Source: Cercophora sp. LCS_1 (lineage: Eukaryota; Ascomycota; Sordariomycetes; Sordariales; Lasiosphaeriaceae). From it: a stretch of 64,000 nucleotides of DNA. Where the stretch lies: contig JAPZLL010000025.1 of NCBI GenBank assembly GCA_036250225.1, positions 310,001 to 374,000 of the forward strand, read 5' to 3'. The notes beneath the pieces were generated by a model. That model saw only the letters and a list, made by a program, of their open reading frames with translations, was not told the origin of the DNA and did not search any database. A program made the translations under genes and the position numbers. Positions 53,515 to 64,000 of the stretch are shown here, in pieces (positions within the stretch are counted from its first letter, which is position 1; every line of letters starts with the position of its first letter).

Positions 53515-54773
53515 GGCTTTAATGGTGCTGAGGGAGGGACCGGATTTTCCGAGGCCTCTCGCACTCTTTCGTCGATCCTACCGAGGCGCAGGTGGCAGAA
53601 GTTGAAACAAGCACTTACCCCACTATGCTAGTGTGCCTCGTCAGTCCAAGCGGTCTAAAAACAGAACACCCCCAACAGGGTGAACCTCAATGGTCAGTTT
53701 AGACTTGTTGGGCAATCGTTGGGCTTGGATTGGTACGAATGTCATTGCCGTAGACAATTACTAGGCAGGTTTGTTCAGCAAATCCATACTGGCTCTGGCT
53801 CTGGGGTCGGTGAGCAAAGGAGCCTTTTTTTTTTCGCACCGCCTATTTTGCTTTATCTTGCACCTCATTTTAGAAATGACACCACCATAACCCTCCGTAT
53901 TTACTATGGCTTTCAAGCATCTCAAATAGGAAGCGGTTGTCTTTTATGTGGCGGGTAACCCTAAATGAGTGCAGCAGGAGTGGAGGCTAAAGAATGCAGT
54001 TCGTTATCCAAAACGGAGGGAGGCCTCAATCCCAACTGGCCATTGTGACATGTTTGGCAAGGTGTGTCGGCACAAATGTGAAGGATACAACAATGAGTTG
54101 GTGAAAAGCGAGGTTCAAATTGTGAACGCTTGGTGAACGAGGGGACTTCGCTCTATTGGAATATGGGATCACGTCTGGACAATGGGATCGCGTGAATGGG
54201 AAAGTGACAAGTTCGAAGCAGCCAATAAAAGCTTTAAATACTATGTCTCCGCATTTGAGCGGATAGACTGCTAAGCGGAGAAAAAAAGTGCGATACGCCG
54301 GTCGATTTGATATATTTAAATTTCAGGTTCTTGCAACGAACCTCCCCTTCTTTTCCTCTTTTCTTCAGCCTACCCTTCGACTGCAGTCTGTGAGTATGCT
54401 CCATCATCTTCTACCCGCACACCAATCGCTCTTTCACAGTTTTCTTGGGTTACTTTGTTGCATCTGCTTAGTTTTGCCATTTCTGGGCCGAAGTTCCACA
54501 CAGTCCAAGCGTCCTCATCACGCTGACCTGGCAGCAGGATCTTCTTCGACCTGATACAGCTTCGGCTTTTTGTAAGTATCACTTAGCAACATGGAGCCGC
54601 CGTGTTGCTGACATCGGTTTAGAACTTAACTTTTTACCTTACCGTCCGTCCTAGGCGACTGTACGTCCCGTAACTGAAGGCAATCTGGTGCGAAGCTGAC
54701 TTCCTCGGAGTTTCACAAACCGATATTAGTCTTCCCGGTCTTCGGCGAAACTAGGTGGGTTGTTCCCAGGGCC
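53515..54773. other. Intergenic region, no gene seen
   Basis: About 1.26 kb between the HET gene and the small gene at 54774. Short T-tracts and TATA-like sites occur (for example TTTAAATACT near 54235). No coding signal was found. Confidence 0.45.
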
Positions 54774-55301
54774 ATGGTCGCAACAGAACTAACAGCCTCA
54801 CAGTTTTCTTCTCCTGCATCAGTCTTTCTCGGTCGCTGCCAGAATGTAAGGCGATTCCCACATCACATAGAGAAAATCTAGGCTGACAGTCTCGTAGCAG
54901 ATACACAATTACCAGTACGCGTCTTGGCTTCCTTCCACCCCTCCTGCTGACGATTGCCACAGTGGACCCCGAACAGACCTTTCTCTTCCCGGAGCTTTAC
55001 TGGGCCATGGCGAGGGCCGTCGACCGCTGCGTTAGCCTCCGAAACCACCTCAAACTTGTTGGCTCTGCTAACTGTTAGCCAGATCCCTGAGAACATTCAC
55101 CTAGATGCGATCCTGTGTGCTGGCCCGGAACTAGTCCTGGGTGTAAGCGAAGCAGAAGTATGGAAAGGAAGACTCCAGCAATTTTTGCGACAAGGGACTG
55201 ACTTATAGCAGTTGGAGGCCATGGGCATCAAGAAAACGGAGCGCAGTCAGCGCCGTGACCCCAAGAAATCGGCGGCGAAGAAGGCCAAGGCGGCCAACTA
55301 A
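54774..55301 (+). CDS. Candidate five-exon gene for a 105-aa basic-tailed protein
   Basis: Exons are 54774-54845, 54890-54914, 54963-55030, 55083-55142 and 55209-55301 (318 nt). Three segments look truly coding: DPEQTFLFPELYWAMARAVD, IPENIHLDAILCAGPELVLG, and a C-terminal MGIKKTERSQRRDPKKSAAK with a Lys/Ala-rich end. GTTAGC, GTAAGC and GTACGC donors and CAG or TAG acceptors join these in phase, and branch-like GCTAAC or GCTGAC motifs are present. The weakest junction is intron 1, whose only branch-like site is very close to the acceptor. I do not recognise the family. The basic tail suggests nucleic acid or ribosome contact, but that is speculation. Confidence 0.4.
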
Positions 55302-56276
55302 TGAGAGCATGGCGTGGGAATGGAGGATGTGGTGAAGTGCGGGTGCGGCAGGTTGGTGCAGGCCAAAGGCCCCAAAGTTGATGAGGGCGGTTCTGGTCGC
55401 GGCGGCGGCGGTCAGCAAGACTCGGTCAATGTGAGTTGTGCAGAAGTCTTTGACGGGAGCTTTTGCTAACAAAAGGACCCGCAGACCAGTGTTTAAGTAT
55501 TTTCCCTGTCCTGTGAGACGGATGGGTGCACCAGGTTTCCATTTTTCGCACCTCGCCCACATGACATTGCCCACCCTAGATCAGGCCCAGCCCAGTCTTT
55601 GCGCAAGATCCACTTTGGCTTGCCCACCTTTGCTCACTCAAATCACCATTTTCGGTGGGCTGCGCCGCAGCATGCTGAATTGCTTCGATTCTAACCGAAT
55701 GGGCGCAGATTGGGCCCCATTTTCGAGAAGGAAAAAAAAAAAGGTAGTCTTTCTTTGCTTACATTTTCGCATCAATTACCTAGTCGCTGGATACTTGGGT
55801 TAGCCTCTACCCTCCAAGTCTCGCGCTTGTACCTAAAAGCACTCTTGCCTTTTTAGCCAACGTTGAATTCATTAACATAAAGCGATAAGATGCAGTGTAG
55901 AACTGGAACTGAAGACTTCAAATTCTATTTAGTCGAAGCTACCAGTGCCCTGATTCAGAGTGCCGAGGCAGCTGGTTGCAACCCCTATGAATTATTAGTC
56001 ATCAGGGAGGGTAACAATTAAATCCCTGGCTGTTGCGTGGCTGGGCAGGGAATAATCACGAGCCTTTGATCACGTGTTTGCGGCTGGATTCCCACCAGCG
56101 CAAACGCGTTAGAATGTCACGTCGAAAGAACCGATATTTTTATCAACCTCATTTTTCGTGCTGAAGAGTTCTCTCCGCCAAACTGCATTTTTCCGGTTAT
56201 TGTTAAGTCCTCTTCAACTGGATCTCACTGTCTGGAGTATTTCGGGGTGGCCACCGTGATCGCAAAACTCAGATCA
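55302..56276. other. Intergenic region, no gene seen
   Basis: About 975 bp that should contain the promoter of the CorA-like gene. A purine tract lies at 55725-55745. There are no features beyond short open frames. Confidence 0.45.
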
Positions 56277-58076
56277 ATGGCGGCAAGCGCGTCTGACGTG
56301 GAGTTGGAGGTAAGTCGCGCATCGGAACCATTACTGGTGTGGCAATACCAGAGGTATATTGCTCATATAACTAACGCATATGGTTCTTTGGGGACCGAGT
56401 AGTCCCAATCTCATTCCTCTTTTGAAGTAAGATGCCCTCCTCGCCGCTTTCTTCTCGCCACAAGCTAACGCCGTTAGATCGTCGATGGCCCCATCTCCAA
56501 CGGCACTGTCAAGGTCGAGGATTTCATAAAGTCCGAAAATAGGGTCGAAGTCAATACCTTTACCATGCGCCATCATCTCTCCGAATTTCTCTCGGCAGTA
56601 CGCTTGACCTTGACCCTTGGTGAACTTCATCGCAACAGCAAGTGACTAACGTGACTCTGCTGCAGCAACCTGCCAAGCGGGTCGACTTTCGAAGAATGTG
56701 AGTCCTGATACAAGGGAGGAGACTGCTTGATGTGGTTGCTTTAATTTTGCCATGCCAAGGCGCCTAATTTTCTCCCGTATCCAGCCACGCACTCAATGCG
56801 CCGTGGGCACTTGGCATCGAATCCACCACATCGACGGAGAAGCAACAGTTTGTCGTGCCGGCGAGAAAGACGCCCACAGCGAGGACGTGGTCGCCATCCA
56901 ACCACGTATGGAAACCAGTCAAGCGCGAGTTAGGCCTGGGCGGTCGTAGTGAAGAATATAAACTCGCGTTCGACGTGCTATGTCGACACGAGGGTGGCAG
57001 CTGTCGCTCCCTGCCCACTGACGATAGAGTGGTGTTTTCCTCTTTTCGTCCGAAGGGGCCGCCGCAAGTTGATTACGGCATCTCATTCCGGCGTTATTCT
57101 GTTCTTTATAAGACAAACACGGCGCTGGAAACGTTTTGGATATTTGAGAACTCTTGGGATGATTACAGCCTTCTCACACTCCCTGACGACATCCGCCAGC
57201 TATACTCTCTGCCTTCCCTTACTTTCAACGCGGTAGTTGAGAGGATTCCTGCCAGTTGGCGGGAGGTGATGGCCTCTGCGTCGGCGCACGTGAGGACTAT
57301 TGTAAGCCATCAGCTTTATTTTGGTGCCTCGATGAAGCCAATGACGAAAGCTGACCAATCTGCAACGAACCTACGATAGGAAGACTATGTTTACGACAAC
57401 CCCGATAACGATTCTTGCACGCCAGAGCTGTGGATCTGCTCCAAGTATCTGCGGTCGTACGAGATGCTTCTCCAATCCCATCACGAGTTCCTAAAACATT
57501 ATTTTGATGGCGTGCGCTGGGGATTGCGAGGCCAGCCCTCTGTTGAATTCAATGCCGAAGCAGTTCAGCAGATTGAAGAGCACATCGCTGCCATACGCGA
57601 CAGCTTTAAGCCCTCTATGGAGTACATGCTGGACATGGTCAGATCCCCCCAATTCCGTCGCCGCCCAGCACTGTCCTAAACTTACCATATTGAGGTCTAA
57701 GATCTACAAATCAGCCGCTATCAGAGACAGCCAGATCTCGCTGAAGTTGAACGCCAGCCTTTGGCGACTCAGCTGGGTCACTTTCATCTTTCTGCCCTTG
57801 ACGTTTGTATCGGGCTTTTTCGGGATGAACGTGGATCTCTTCGCACAGAATCCGTCTATTGGCTGGTACGTAGTACGCCAGACCCTACTTTTTGCACGAT
57901 AGTAACAGAGCGAGTGCGTACCAGGTATTTCTTAGCAGCTACTGTTGTGGTAAGTTTCCGCCCTAGGACGATTGTGCCAAAATCTGGGCTCTAGTTCCTG
58001 ACAGGTCATTCCGTAGTTGATCATTACACTTCTGGGGCTTCAACTTGTGCGGGTTTCTTGGGGTCGCCCTGGGTGA
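56277..58076 (+). CDS. CorA-like magnesium transporter (410 aa, 9 exons)
   Basis: Exons are 56277-56309, 56403-56426, 56478-56597, 56666-56697, 56785-57301, 57380-57637, 57702-57865, 57925-57949 and 58017-58076 (1,233 nt). CorA/Mrs2-type channels let Mg2+ into the cell through a pentamer. The C-terminal pair of membrane helices is clear: ASLWRLSWVTFIFLPLTFVS running into GFFGMN, the GMN selectivity motif near residue 369, a short loop NVDLFAQNPSIGW, and TM2 YFLAATVVLIITLLGLQLV assembled from three exons. The N-terminal cytosolic domain includes WIFENSWDDYSLL and helical SYEMLLQSHHEFLKHYF, as in fungal CorA-like proteins with a soluble sensor domain. Intron 6 uses a weak GTCAGA donor, and exon 2 is only 24 nt, so the exact N-terminal model is less certain than the C-terminus. 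Confidence 0.8.
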
Positions 58077-58656
58077 AGGTGGTTAGCGCGGAGGTGTACG
58101 GAGGTGGTGACGCCTCCGCTTATTGGATCTTCGGAGGCAGTCGCGCTGGGCTTGCCATCAAGTCTGTCGCAGTGTTATTGTGCTCTGAAGGGGCCACTAT
58201 GAGCTAGATCCTAATAGCGGAATCCCACAAGGATCGACAGGAAGCCTGTCATCTTCCAAGAAGAGTTCAAGGATCTCGCCGTATCCGCTACCATTGCTCT
58301 CTACATGTCCAGTTACCACAGCCCTGAGCCAAGAACTCCCCGCGTTGAGCTCAAGCGCCTCATCCCACAATGCACCGGGATGGGGACAAACCGGGCGCCA
58401 CCCCATCGACGCGTCGTCACTGCGTGCCGTCGGCCGTCCACGGACCGAATGTTGGAATCATCTTCACTCGATCTGGAGGGCAGAGATGTCTCTGTGCTAA
58501 CATTGCTGTCTTGGTTGCCATCCCGAGACTTTGGTTAGGTGCATGGGGACAAGCTAGCAAAGTCGTCTAATAATACATGATCCTATACACAGCGGGAATT
58601 TACCCTGAGTGACTCTGTGTCCCTTCCCTTTCGACCTTGCCCCCAGACGGGATAGT
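58077..58656. other. Intergenic region, no gene seen
   Basis: Convergent 3' flanks of the CorA-like gene and the small gene at 58657. Overlapping short frames around 58300-58540 show no family features. Confidence 0.45.
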
Positions 58657-59112
58657 CTATTCCTTCTTCCCCTTTCCTTCCTTCGTTTCCGGGTACCCAA
58701 GAATAAAGGCAACGAACGATGCGGCGGTCATGATACCGAGAAGCGCCCACGAAATATAGCTGTCGCGCCGTTGCATCCACTCCACCAGGCGATGATGCTC
58801 GTCCATGGCTTGCTTATTTTTTTGGTGATGGCAGTTTAAGAGCTGTTCGATGCGGCGTGCAAGGCGCAGTTCAAGGCCCTGCTCCATCTTCTCCCTTAGG
58901 TCACGTAGAAATTGCTCGTCAATATTCTGTTTGTGCACACCGTCCTGGCCATCTTTGGTCGCGTTCTGTTTTTGGCGTGGCACCGAGTGCTTCGGCTCAT
59001 GAATCGTGGCGCGGAGAGTTGTTGTTGTGTGGAATTGTGCTAGGCGAGTTCGGGTGGTTGGCACCCGTATAGCAATGCGGGTAGCAGTTTGGAGGACCCT
59101 GGGGAGTGACAT
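58657..59112 (-). CDS. Small single-pass protein, possibly mitochondrial (151 aa)
   Basis: Intronless frame. The N-terminus is rich in Arg, Thr and Leu and lacks acids for ~30 residues (MSLPRVLQTATRIAIRVPTT), as in mitochondrial presequences. A charged helical middle (RDLREKMEQGLELRLARRIE) may form a coiled coil. One hydrophobic span follows (YISWALLGIMTAASFVAFIL), and the tail is Lys/Glu-rich (KEGKGKKE). I do not recognise a family. The layout would fit a mitochondrial inner or outer membrane protein, but this is inference. Confidence 0.55.
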   Translation of the reverse strand: MSLPRVLQTATRIAIRVPTTRTRLAQFHTTTTLRATIHEPKHSVPRQKQNATKDGQDGVHKQNIDEQFLRDLREKMEQGLELRLARRIEQLLNCHHQKNKQAMDEHHRLVEWMQRRDSYISWALLGIMTAASFVAFILGYPETKEGKGKKE

Positions 59113-59595
59113 GTTTCGTTTGTTTATCTGGGAGCCCTAGCGACGAACTGAGCTGCTAGCTGTGTGTTGGTTTTGAGTGGGTAATTTGTGGTGATGGTGG
59201 GATGGTGGGACTGAAGACTGAACAAAATCAGGATGTGAGAATTTATATCTTCTTGATTTATATTTGCGGGCGCAGATCAGGTCAGGTAAGCTTTTCAATT
59301 TAACTTGGTAAAATGACCGAAACTTTAAGGTCACGGGCTTGTTGAACTTTTCTTGCCGAGGAGGTGTGCAACTCTAACTGCTTCACCACCGGGCCTCACG
59401 AGACAAACATGCTAATATGGCCTCGATAACGGAGAAGAGGAGATATCTTTTTCTTCGTGATTATAATGCAACATGCGCGTTGCTGAGTGGTATCCATCAT
59501 ACGCAGGCAAGAAAAAACTGCTGATCCCTATGCTGCGTCTGCCATGGGAGAGCTCTTGCAAGCACACCCACGTGCTCTCAACAGGTAGCTCGCCG
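59113..59595. other. Intergenic region, no gene seen
   Basis: About 480 bp containing the upstream region of the small gene at 58657-59112. No feature is supported. Confidence 0.45.
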
Positions 59596-59850
59596 TCAAC
59601 GGACACCCAGAATCACAGAAATACCAATAATGAGAGCGACGACCGCTTTCGGCGGCAACCACCTGTCCTGCTTGGGCTTTTTAAATATCTCCTCCGCAAG
59701 TCCGCGCGTAAGCATATGCGAGTACATATTGAGCTCTGCCGCGAGCTCGCGACGGAGAAGTTTCGCCATGTGCTGGTGCGCTGCCGTTTTCTCTATATCT
59801 TTCGTGTCGATTTCAGAGAGGCTGCTTTTATGGGCAGTGATTGCCGCCAT
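59596..59850 (-). CDS. Possible small tail-anchored protein (84 aa)
   Basis: The frame gives a charged helical region (KDIEKTAAHQHMAKLLRREL) and a C-terminal hydrophobic segment (KAVVALIIGISVILGVR) ending at the stop, a tail-anchor layout. It resembles the neighbour at 58657-59112 in having a charged helix before a hydrophobic span, but I see no sequence match. It may be an exon of a larger gene or spurious. Confidence 0.35.
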   Translation of the reverse strand: MAAITAHKSSLSEIDTKDIEKTAAHQHMAKLLRRELAAELNMYSHMLTRGLAEEIFKKPKQDRWLPPKAVVALIIGISVILGVR

Positions 59851-60398
59851 AATCTTTGCTGAGCTTGCGAGGTTCTATATCGTCAAGCATAAGTTAGCCC
59901 CCTCCTTCGGACTAGGAATGCGCAAGGTCTGAAGGCAGAGACGAAATAGTGGACCTGCACTTATCCGATCCCTTACGGGTGGTGTTTTCTCTTGTAGGTG
60001 GTATTTCTGGTTTATTTCGGAAGTTTACAAGACCTTCAACATAGAACGTCTGCTGGAGAATGTCGTCTGTGTTCTTGATCATGGGCCAAACAAAACTAAT
60101 CTCATGTTTTCATTTTGTTCTATTCTGGGGGTCAAAACGCGCGGTGTTTCCGTAGGTAGGTACATGGTACCTAACGGATCTTGGCGCGCCTGAAGTCCTT
60201 GACCAATCATCAAATTGGCCTAGATCGTCTCACCTGCAGATGGAAGCGGGGTTCATCATGCACGTTAGAGCGCAAGTACACTATTTTCCTCGAAAAAGCT
60301 CCCGTCACCCAAAGCTTGACATTGCCTAGGCACATAGGTAGCAAGAAACACAAGATAACCTCACTACCCCAGCCCCGACGAGTTCTTCCGATACGACA
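59851..60398. other. Intergenic region, no gene seen
   Basis: About 550 bp between the small protein frame and the coiled-coil gene. There is no TATA box or RNA gene that I can support. Confidence 0.45.
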
Positions 60399-61745
60399 AT
60401 GATGGACGTCCTCAATGACGGCTGCTCGCCTCAGTATCTTCCTTTGACGGATCGTTACGACCTTTGCGTCGACAGAGAGCTTCCAGATGACGAGCATTTC
60501 TTTCGCTTCCCCCGGACGACAGGCCAAGAGCAGCCACACTATAGAGTCTACGCAATCATTGACAAACTGTCAAACACCAAAGCGGCCGGACTTCAGGGAT
60601 TTCTTTTCCACGTCGCTGGGCCTGGCATCAGTCAAACGCTGCGGAAACGCTGCATGCGCAACATACGCTCTATGGAGGATCGTACCGTCCAGGAGGTGAA
60701 GGTGTGCGGAGAAGGCCGGGTTATCATATGTCGAGCTGAGGACCTGGCTACGCCACTCACATCACCCGGCCCAATGATGAAGGTGCAAGGAGAGGGCGGT
60801 GGGAGCTCGCTGGAAAGCGGTGGGGAAGGACAGGAAGAAAGAAGGGCAAACCTCGACGGCGAACCAAGAGGTGATGATAGTGGGGCAGACGAACAGCTCC
60901 CTCCGGATGCGCAGCAGCGGCGGAGGAGCAACCCCAGACCGGCACGCAGTAACACGGCATCCGGTAGGGAGTACAGAAGGTTGAGCCAATATGAGAGACG
61001 CCAAGAGAAACGCGAACTTAAGACGCAGGAATCATTGACAGGAACTGGAGGCCTGGGCATGGAGGAAACCAACGCTGGGATCAACCAATTCCTTGGATTT
61101 GTCTTTCTCTATCTCACCCACAACAGGAACGGTGATTTGCGGAAGGTTGTACCCGAGGAGGTGCACCAGCTCCCTAGAGGATGGTCCGGTATCCAGCTCG
61201 CCGACAACTACTTGGCCGGGCGTACACAGGCGATCAATTTCGAAAACGCTGATGAGCTGGGAGAGTACTTGGACCTGAAGAGGAGCGAGCTGGCGTACCT
61301 CCTTCGACGACACCGAAAGCGGGTCAAGGAGACGTTAGACCGGTACAAGAAAGCCATTGACAACATGGGGAGCAACTCAGGCACGGGGCCGCCGGCTGGG
61401 GACGTTCGGACACCCGAGGACAAAATGCGACTGGCAGAGCACATGGTTCGGGTTGTCAAGCATACCAGAAAGGTTTTGCCAAAGGTGATCAAGAGGGTCG
61501 AGGCCGAGTGCGTCAAGCTGGAAGCTGATCTCGAAGAGATGGCCCAGAGAGTGAAAGAATCGGACAGTTCGGGTTCGACATTAGTGGCTCTTCGAAGGAG
61601 ACTCCAGATACTGGAACGATGGCATGCCACGCTTTTCCCAATGTCTTGTGCGTGGATCAAACTCCGGGAAAAGCAGGCTGAAACACAAACGAAGTTGAAT
61701 GAGCTGGGCACATTCGCTGAAAAGACTGCAGCTACGTGCAGGTAA
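60399..61745 (+). CDS. Coiled-coil protein of unknown function (448 aa)
   Basis: Single frame from ATG 60399 (or ATG 60402 one codon later). Residues 1-~115 look globular (HYRVYAIIDKLSNTKAAGLQ, then a CMRNIRSME segment). About 115-200 is a Gly/Glu/Arg-rich disordered linker. The rest is helical with strong heptad character, for example ELAYLLRRHRKRVKETLDRY and HMVRVVKHTRKVLPKVIKRV. The frame ends in CAGGTAAGA, so the last codons may be a splice donor and another exon could follow, but I found no convincing continuation. I do not recognise a family, and lineage-specific genes of this shape are common in Sordariomycetes. Confidence 0.65.
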   Translation: MMDVLNDGCSPQYLPLTDRYDLCVDRELPDDEHFFRFPRTTGQEQPHYRVYAIIDKLSNTKAAGLQGFLFHVAGPGISQTLRKRCMRNIRSMEDRTVQEVKVCGEGRVIICRAEDLATPLTSPGPMMKVQGEGGGSSLESGGEGQEERRANLDGEPRGDDSGADEQLPPDAQQRRRSNPRPARSNTASGREYRRLSQYERRQEKRELKTQESLTGTGGLGMEETNAGINQFLGFVFLYLTHNRNGDLRKVVPEEVHQLPRGWSGIQLADNYLAGRTQAINFENADELGEYLDLKRSELAYLLRRHRKRVKETLDRYKKAIDNMGSNSGTGPPAGDVRTPEDKMRLAEHMVRVVKHTRKVLPKVIKRVEAECVKLEADLEEMAQRVKESDSSGSTLVALRRRLQILERWHATLFPMSCAWIKLREKQAETQTKLNELGTFAEKTAATCR

Positions 61746-62183
61746 GACACGACAGCTTCTTCTGGCATCTCTATTGTTCAGTGCCTATGGTAAGGTATTC
61801 ATGTTTTAGGTCACACTGATGGAACTCATGTTTCTTTGTCATTTTTTCAGCAACAAGCATGTAGTAAGATTCAAGCAGCTATTCTAATTTGTAGTTCAAA
61901 GACACAATATTTTCCAGTTAGACATAATTCAGGATCCATGTTTTTTTGCTTCATGTTTCTTGGTCCCTGCTTGCTGCTGAAAAAAAAAAAGCCCAAAGAT
62001 TGTCTGGTTGTTGCGGGCGAGGCGTTGCAGTGAGGGCACACCGCAATTCTTGCCACAGGCGCATGAAGTATCGTGTGCCTGCAGCCCCTTGGTTCGATCG
62101 TCGACATGTTGTCGGATGCTTCCAGCTCCCAACAACGGCGAAACACCACGTCGCCACGAAGTCATCGAACATCGCGTCCATCC
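61746..62183. other. Intergenic region, no gene seen
   Basis: Convergent 3' flanks. An A-tract lies at 61980-61990. No gene is supported. Confidence 0.45.
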
Positions 62184-62840
62184 CTACGCGCTGCCTGGGC
62201 TCCCGTACTCCTCCAGCTTTCGCTTTTTTCTTCCCGGTTCGCCTCTTTCGCATGCCATGATGTGGTTCCTGTGTTGTTGCAGAGCATCGGCGTTGCCGCT
62301 GTCGACCTGGTTTCCGCACACACAGATATACGGGGACAGGGCCAAGACGTCGTGTTTGGATTGATCCAAAGCTTGGCTGCAGTTATTGACGTGGTTCCGG
62401 TGGATGTCTTTGCGGTCCTGAGCTCGACCGCAGCAACAGAGAAATTGGCGGCCAGTGTGTTTTGCCTTCAGGTGACGGACGAGAGACCTCAAGTTCCTGC
62501 ATCCGGATTTCTTCTTTCCTCGTTTGAGATCGCTGGCTCTGCAACTCTTGTTTCCGCACGAGAAGAGTTCACCTGGTCGTGGGTGGTGATCCGCGTTAAT
62601 GTGCTTCCTTGAAGCACCATCAGCATTCCAAGAGTTACCATGGAAGTCGTCAAGGGAATACATACGCAAGTGTGGACGCGTCGTTGAAAAAGCGTCCGCA
62701 GCGGTCATGATCGCACTGCAACGGGATTGAAAGCTGGAAGTGTTGCGGTGCCTGGGCTGTAGGGGCTGACGGTCCTTGTCCGTCCCCATGACCTCGGTGG
62801 TGATGTTGCCTCCCGCCATGACGGGGGCTATCGTCATCAA
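62184..62840 (-). CDS. Cys/His-rich zinc-finger-like protein (218 aa)
   Basis: Intronless frame. From about residue 94 it carries spaced Cys and His residues: SCGNKSCRASDLK, SGCRNLRSLVRHLKAKHTG, FLCCCGRAQDRKDIHRNHVN, NCSQ, YICVCGNQVDSG, and ALQQHRNHIMAC. The pattern C-x4-C ... H-x4-H and C-x-C ... H-x3-H suggests two or three degenerate C2H2-like fingers. The C-terminus has a basic cluster (GRKKRKLEE) that fits a nuclear localisation signal. The first ~45 residues look poorly conserved, and ATG 62708 is another possible start. I infer a small nuclear DNA- or RNA-binding protein. Confidence 0.55.
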   Translation of the reverse strand: MMTIAPVMAGGNITTEVMGTDKDRQPLQPRHRNTSSFQSRCSAIMTAADAFSTTRPHLRMYSLDDFHGNSWNADGASRKHINADHHPRPGELFSCGNKSCRASDLKRGKKKSGCRNLRSLVRHLKAKHTGRQFLCCCGRAQDRKDIHRNHVNNCSQALDQSKHDVLALSPYICVCGNQVDSGNADALQQHRNHIMACERGEPGRKKRKLEEYGSPGSA

Positions 62841-64000
62841 AACTTATGTGACGTTTATCATGATGCGGCGGAATGGCCTTGACGCCGAGACAAGTCCCGG
62901 CGCGTCAGTTGCAAGTGGTATGTGAAGACCAAGTAGATAGAAAGGAAGGGGGTTTTTTTTTGGAGGGATTTTTAGGAACAAGATAAAAAGGTAGCTGGCC
63001 ATGATTGTCTCAGCAAAAACGCCATTTGTAGCGATCAAGAACTTGAACTTACACTGCATCTCGCTCTCAGAATGAGAATGGAATCGGCCGCCTGTCACAA
63101 TCCGCATGCGGTAGCCGGACCGTGACACCTCCGGGCGACGACCGAAGAGCAAAAGAAGCGAGAGCAAAGCCCCGCGGCCAGTCGCGGGTTTTAAAGCCAG
63201 GTGCACCAATGTCTCGACCACCTCTGAGGGCTGCCAAGCATCACCCACACAACCAGGGCGAGTTGCACGGCCGCACCCATGCTCTTGGGTGCAGCAGCCA
63301 GCTGCATGTTTTAGGATTTGGACAAATTAGCTAAGCTCATCCACCCTGGTCGATGCAGGTTGCGGTGCCGTGCCGCCCATGGTGCGGCGGCAGTCAGCCC
63401 AATCGGCGAATTGGCCTGCGGTGACATCGAGACTTCCTGTCCAAGAAAAGGAGTCTGATTACGCCCCCCGAACTCGACCTTTCACTTGTTGAAAAGTAGC
63501 CTCCCGGCTGGCTAGACGGTGTAGTTACACATAAGCATTGCGATTCTTGTTCCTAAGATCATCTTCTGTCGATCGAGCGTAGATTGCAAAAACTGGTATG
63601 TAAATTATTCGCTATCGAACGTGGCTCGAGCACATTTTTTCCTGTTCAGTGCTTGGCGGTCGATGTCAGTCGCAGGGGTGTGTCCGCGGCCCCAGCACCC
63701 ACTGTCCTGGTCCGGCCAACAAACTGAGAGCCAGGGCGAGAATGGCATCACTCGGACAGGTACAATGCTTGGCTGGCTTTCCGCTCACTGACCGGTTGGG
63801 CCTAGACTAACCGAAGTTGGCATGGATGGTGAGACTGCTGGCCACCTGTATGCCATCGAAGAGAACCTGCAGAAAAAACTGGGACTTGTCGAGAAGGCCA
63901 TTTCCACCATTGGGCACCACCAACACCCCCATTTCGGACCTTCGGATGGGTAAAAAAAACTTCCAATGAGACAAACGGCCCGCTAGGCAGCGCATCCACA
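62841..64000. other. Right-edge region; possible exon at 63822-63953
   Basis: Mostly without gene signals. Near the edge, the + frame 63822-63953 encodes 43 residues including AIEENLQKKLGLVEKAISTI, which looks like a coding helix, and ends at GGGTAA, which could instead be a splice donor. Upstream, ATG 63743 opens MASLGQ before a GTACAA donor, but I could not join the two in phase. A gene continuing past the window is possible. Confidence 0.3.

Noticed and set aside
1..64000. CRISPR arrays, bacterial operons or phage genes
   Set aside because: None seen; introns and domain content are fungal throughout.

Overview
This is nuclear DNA of a filamentous ascomycete (Pezizomycotina), most likely a Sordariomycete. 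The evidence is the many 42-69 nt GT..AG introns with CTAAC or CTGAC branch sites, the HeLo/NACHT and HET allorecognition genes, a Zn2Cys6 regulator, and degenerate repeats whose copies differ mainly by transitions, as repeat-induced point mutation (RIP) would leave. The species cannot be fixed from the sequence alone. All gene models below were spliced by eye; exon sums were checked to be multiples of three.

Layout. 0-11 kb: the C-terminal end of an unidentified Lys/Glu-rich protein, a four-pass membrane protein, and a nine-exon gene for a ~2,742-residue protein that joins a ComEC-type metallo-beta-lactamase fold to a very long C-terminal part resembling DUF6603. 11-16 kb: a lysine methyltransferase-like gene, then kynureninase and indoleamine 2,3-dioxygenase in divergent orientation, two steps of tryptophan-to-NAD metabolism. 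16-32 kb: a HeLo-NACHT NLR, a secreted GH27 alpha-galactosidase, a short BMT5-like methyltransferase-fold gene, a proline-rich membrane protein and a second large STAND/NLR protein. 32-35 kb: a wrecked cytochrome P450 next to a cluster of direct and inverted repeats. 35-39 kb: a Zn2Cys6 regulator and a short-chain dehydrogenase sharing a promoter that carries two AAGTCCGNGG elements. 39-45 kb: mostly gene-poor DNA with one tRNA-Lys(UUU), one doubtful gene fragment and a diverged inverted repeat pair. 45-54 kb: a DHA2-type MFS transporter, a secreted DUF1996 protein with a Gly-Lys tail, and a 1,053-residue HET-domain protein. 54-64 kb: small genes, a CorA-like magnesium transporter, a coiled-coil protein, a zinc-finger-like protein and an edge fragment.

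Functionally, the window combines core metabolism (kynurenine pathway, ion transport), secretion (alpha-galactosidase, DUF1996) and an unusually dense set of candidate self/non-self recognition genes: two NLRs and one HET gene within 37 kb. The least understood item is the giant beta-lactamase-fold/DUF6603-like fusion. The repeat cluster and P450 remnant mark the degenerate, accessory part of the window.
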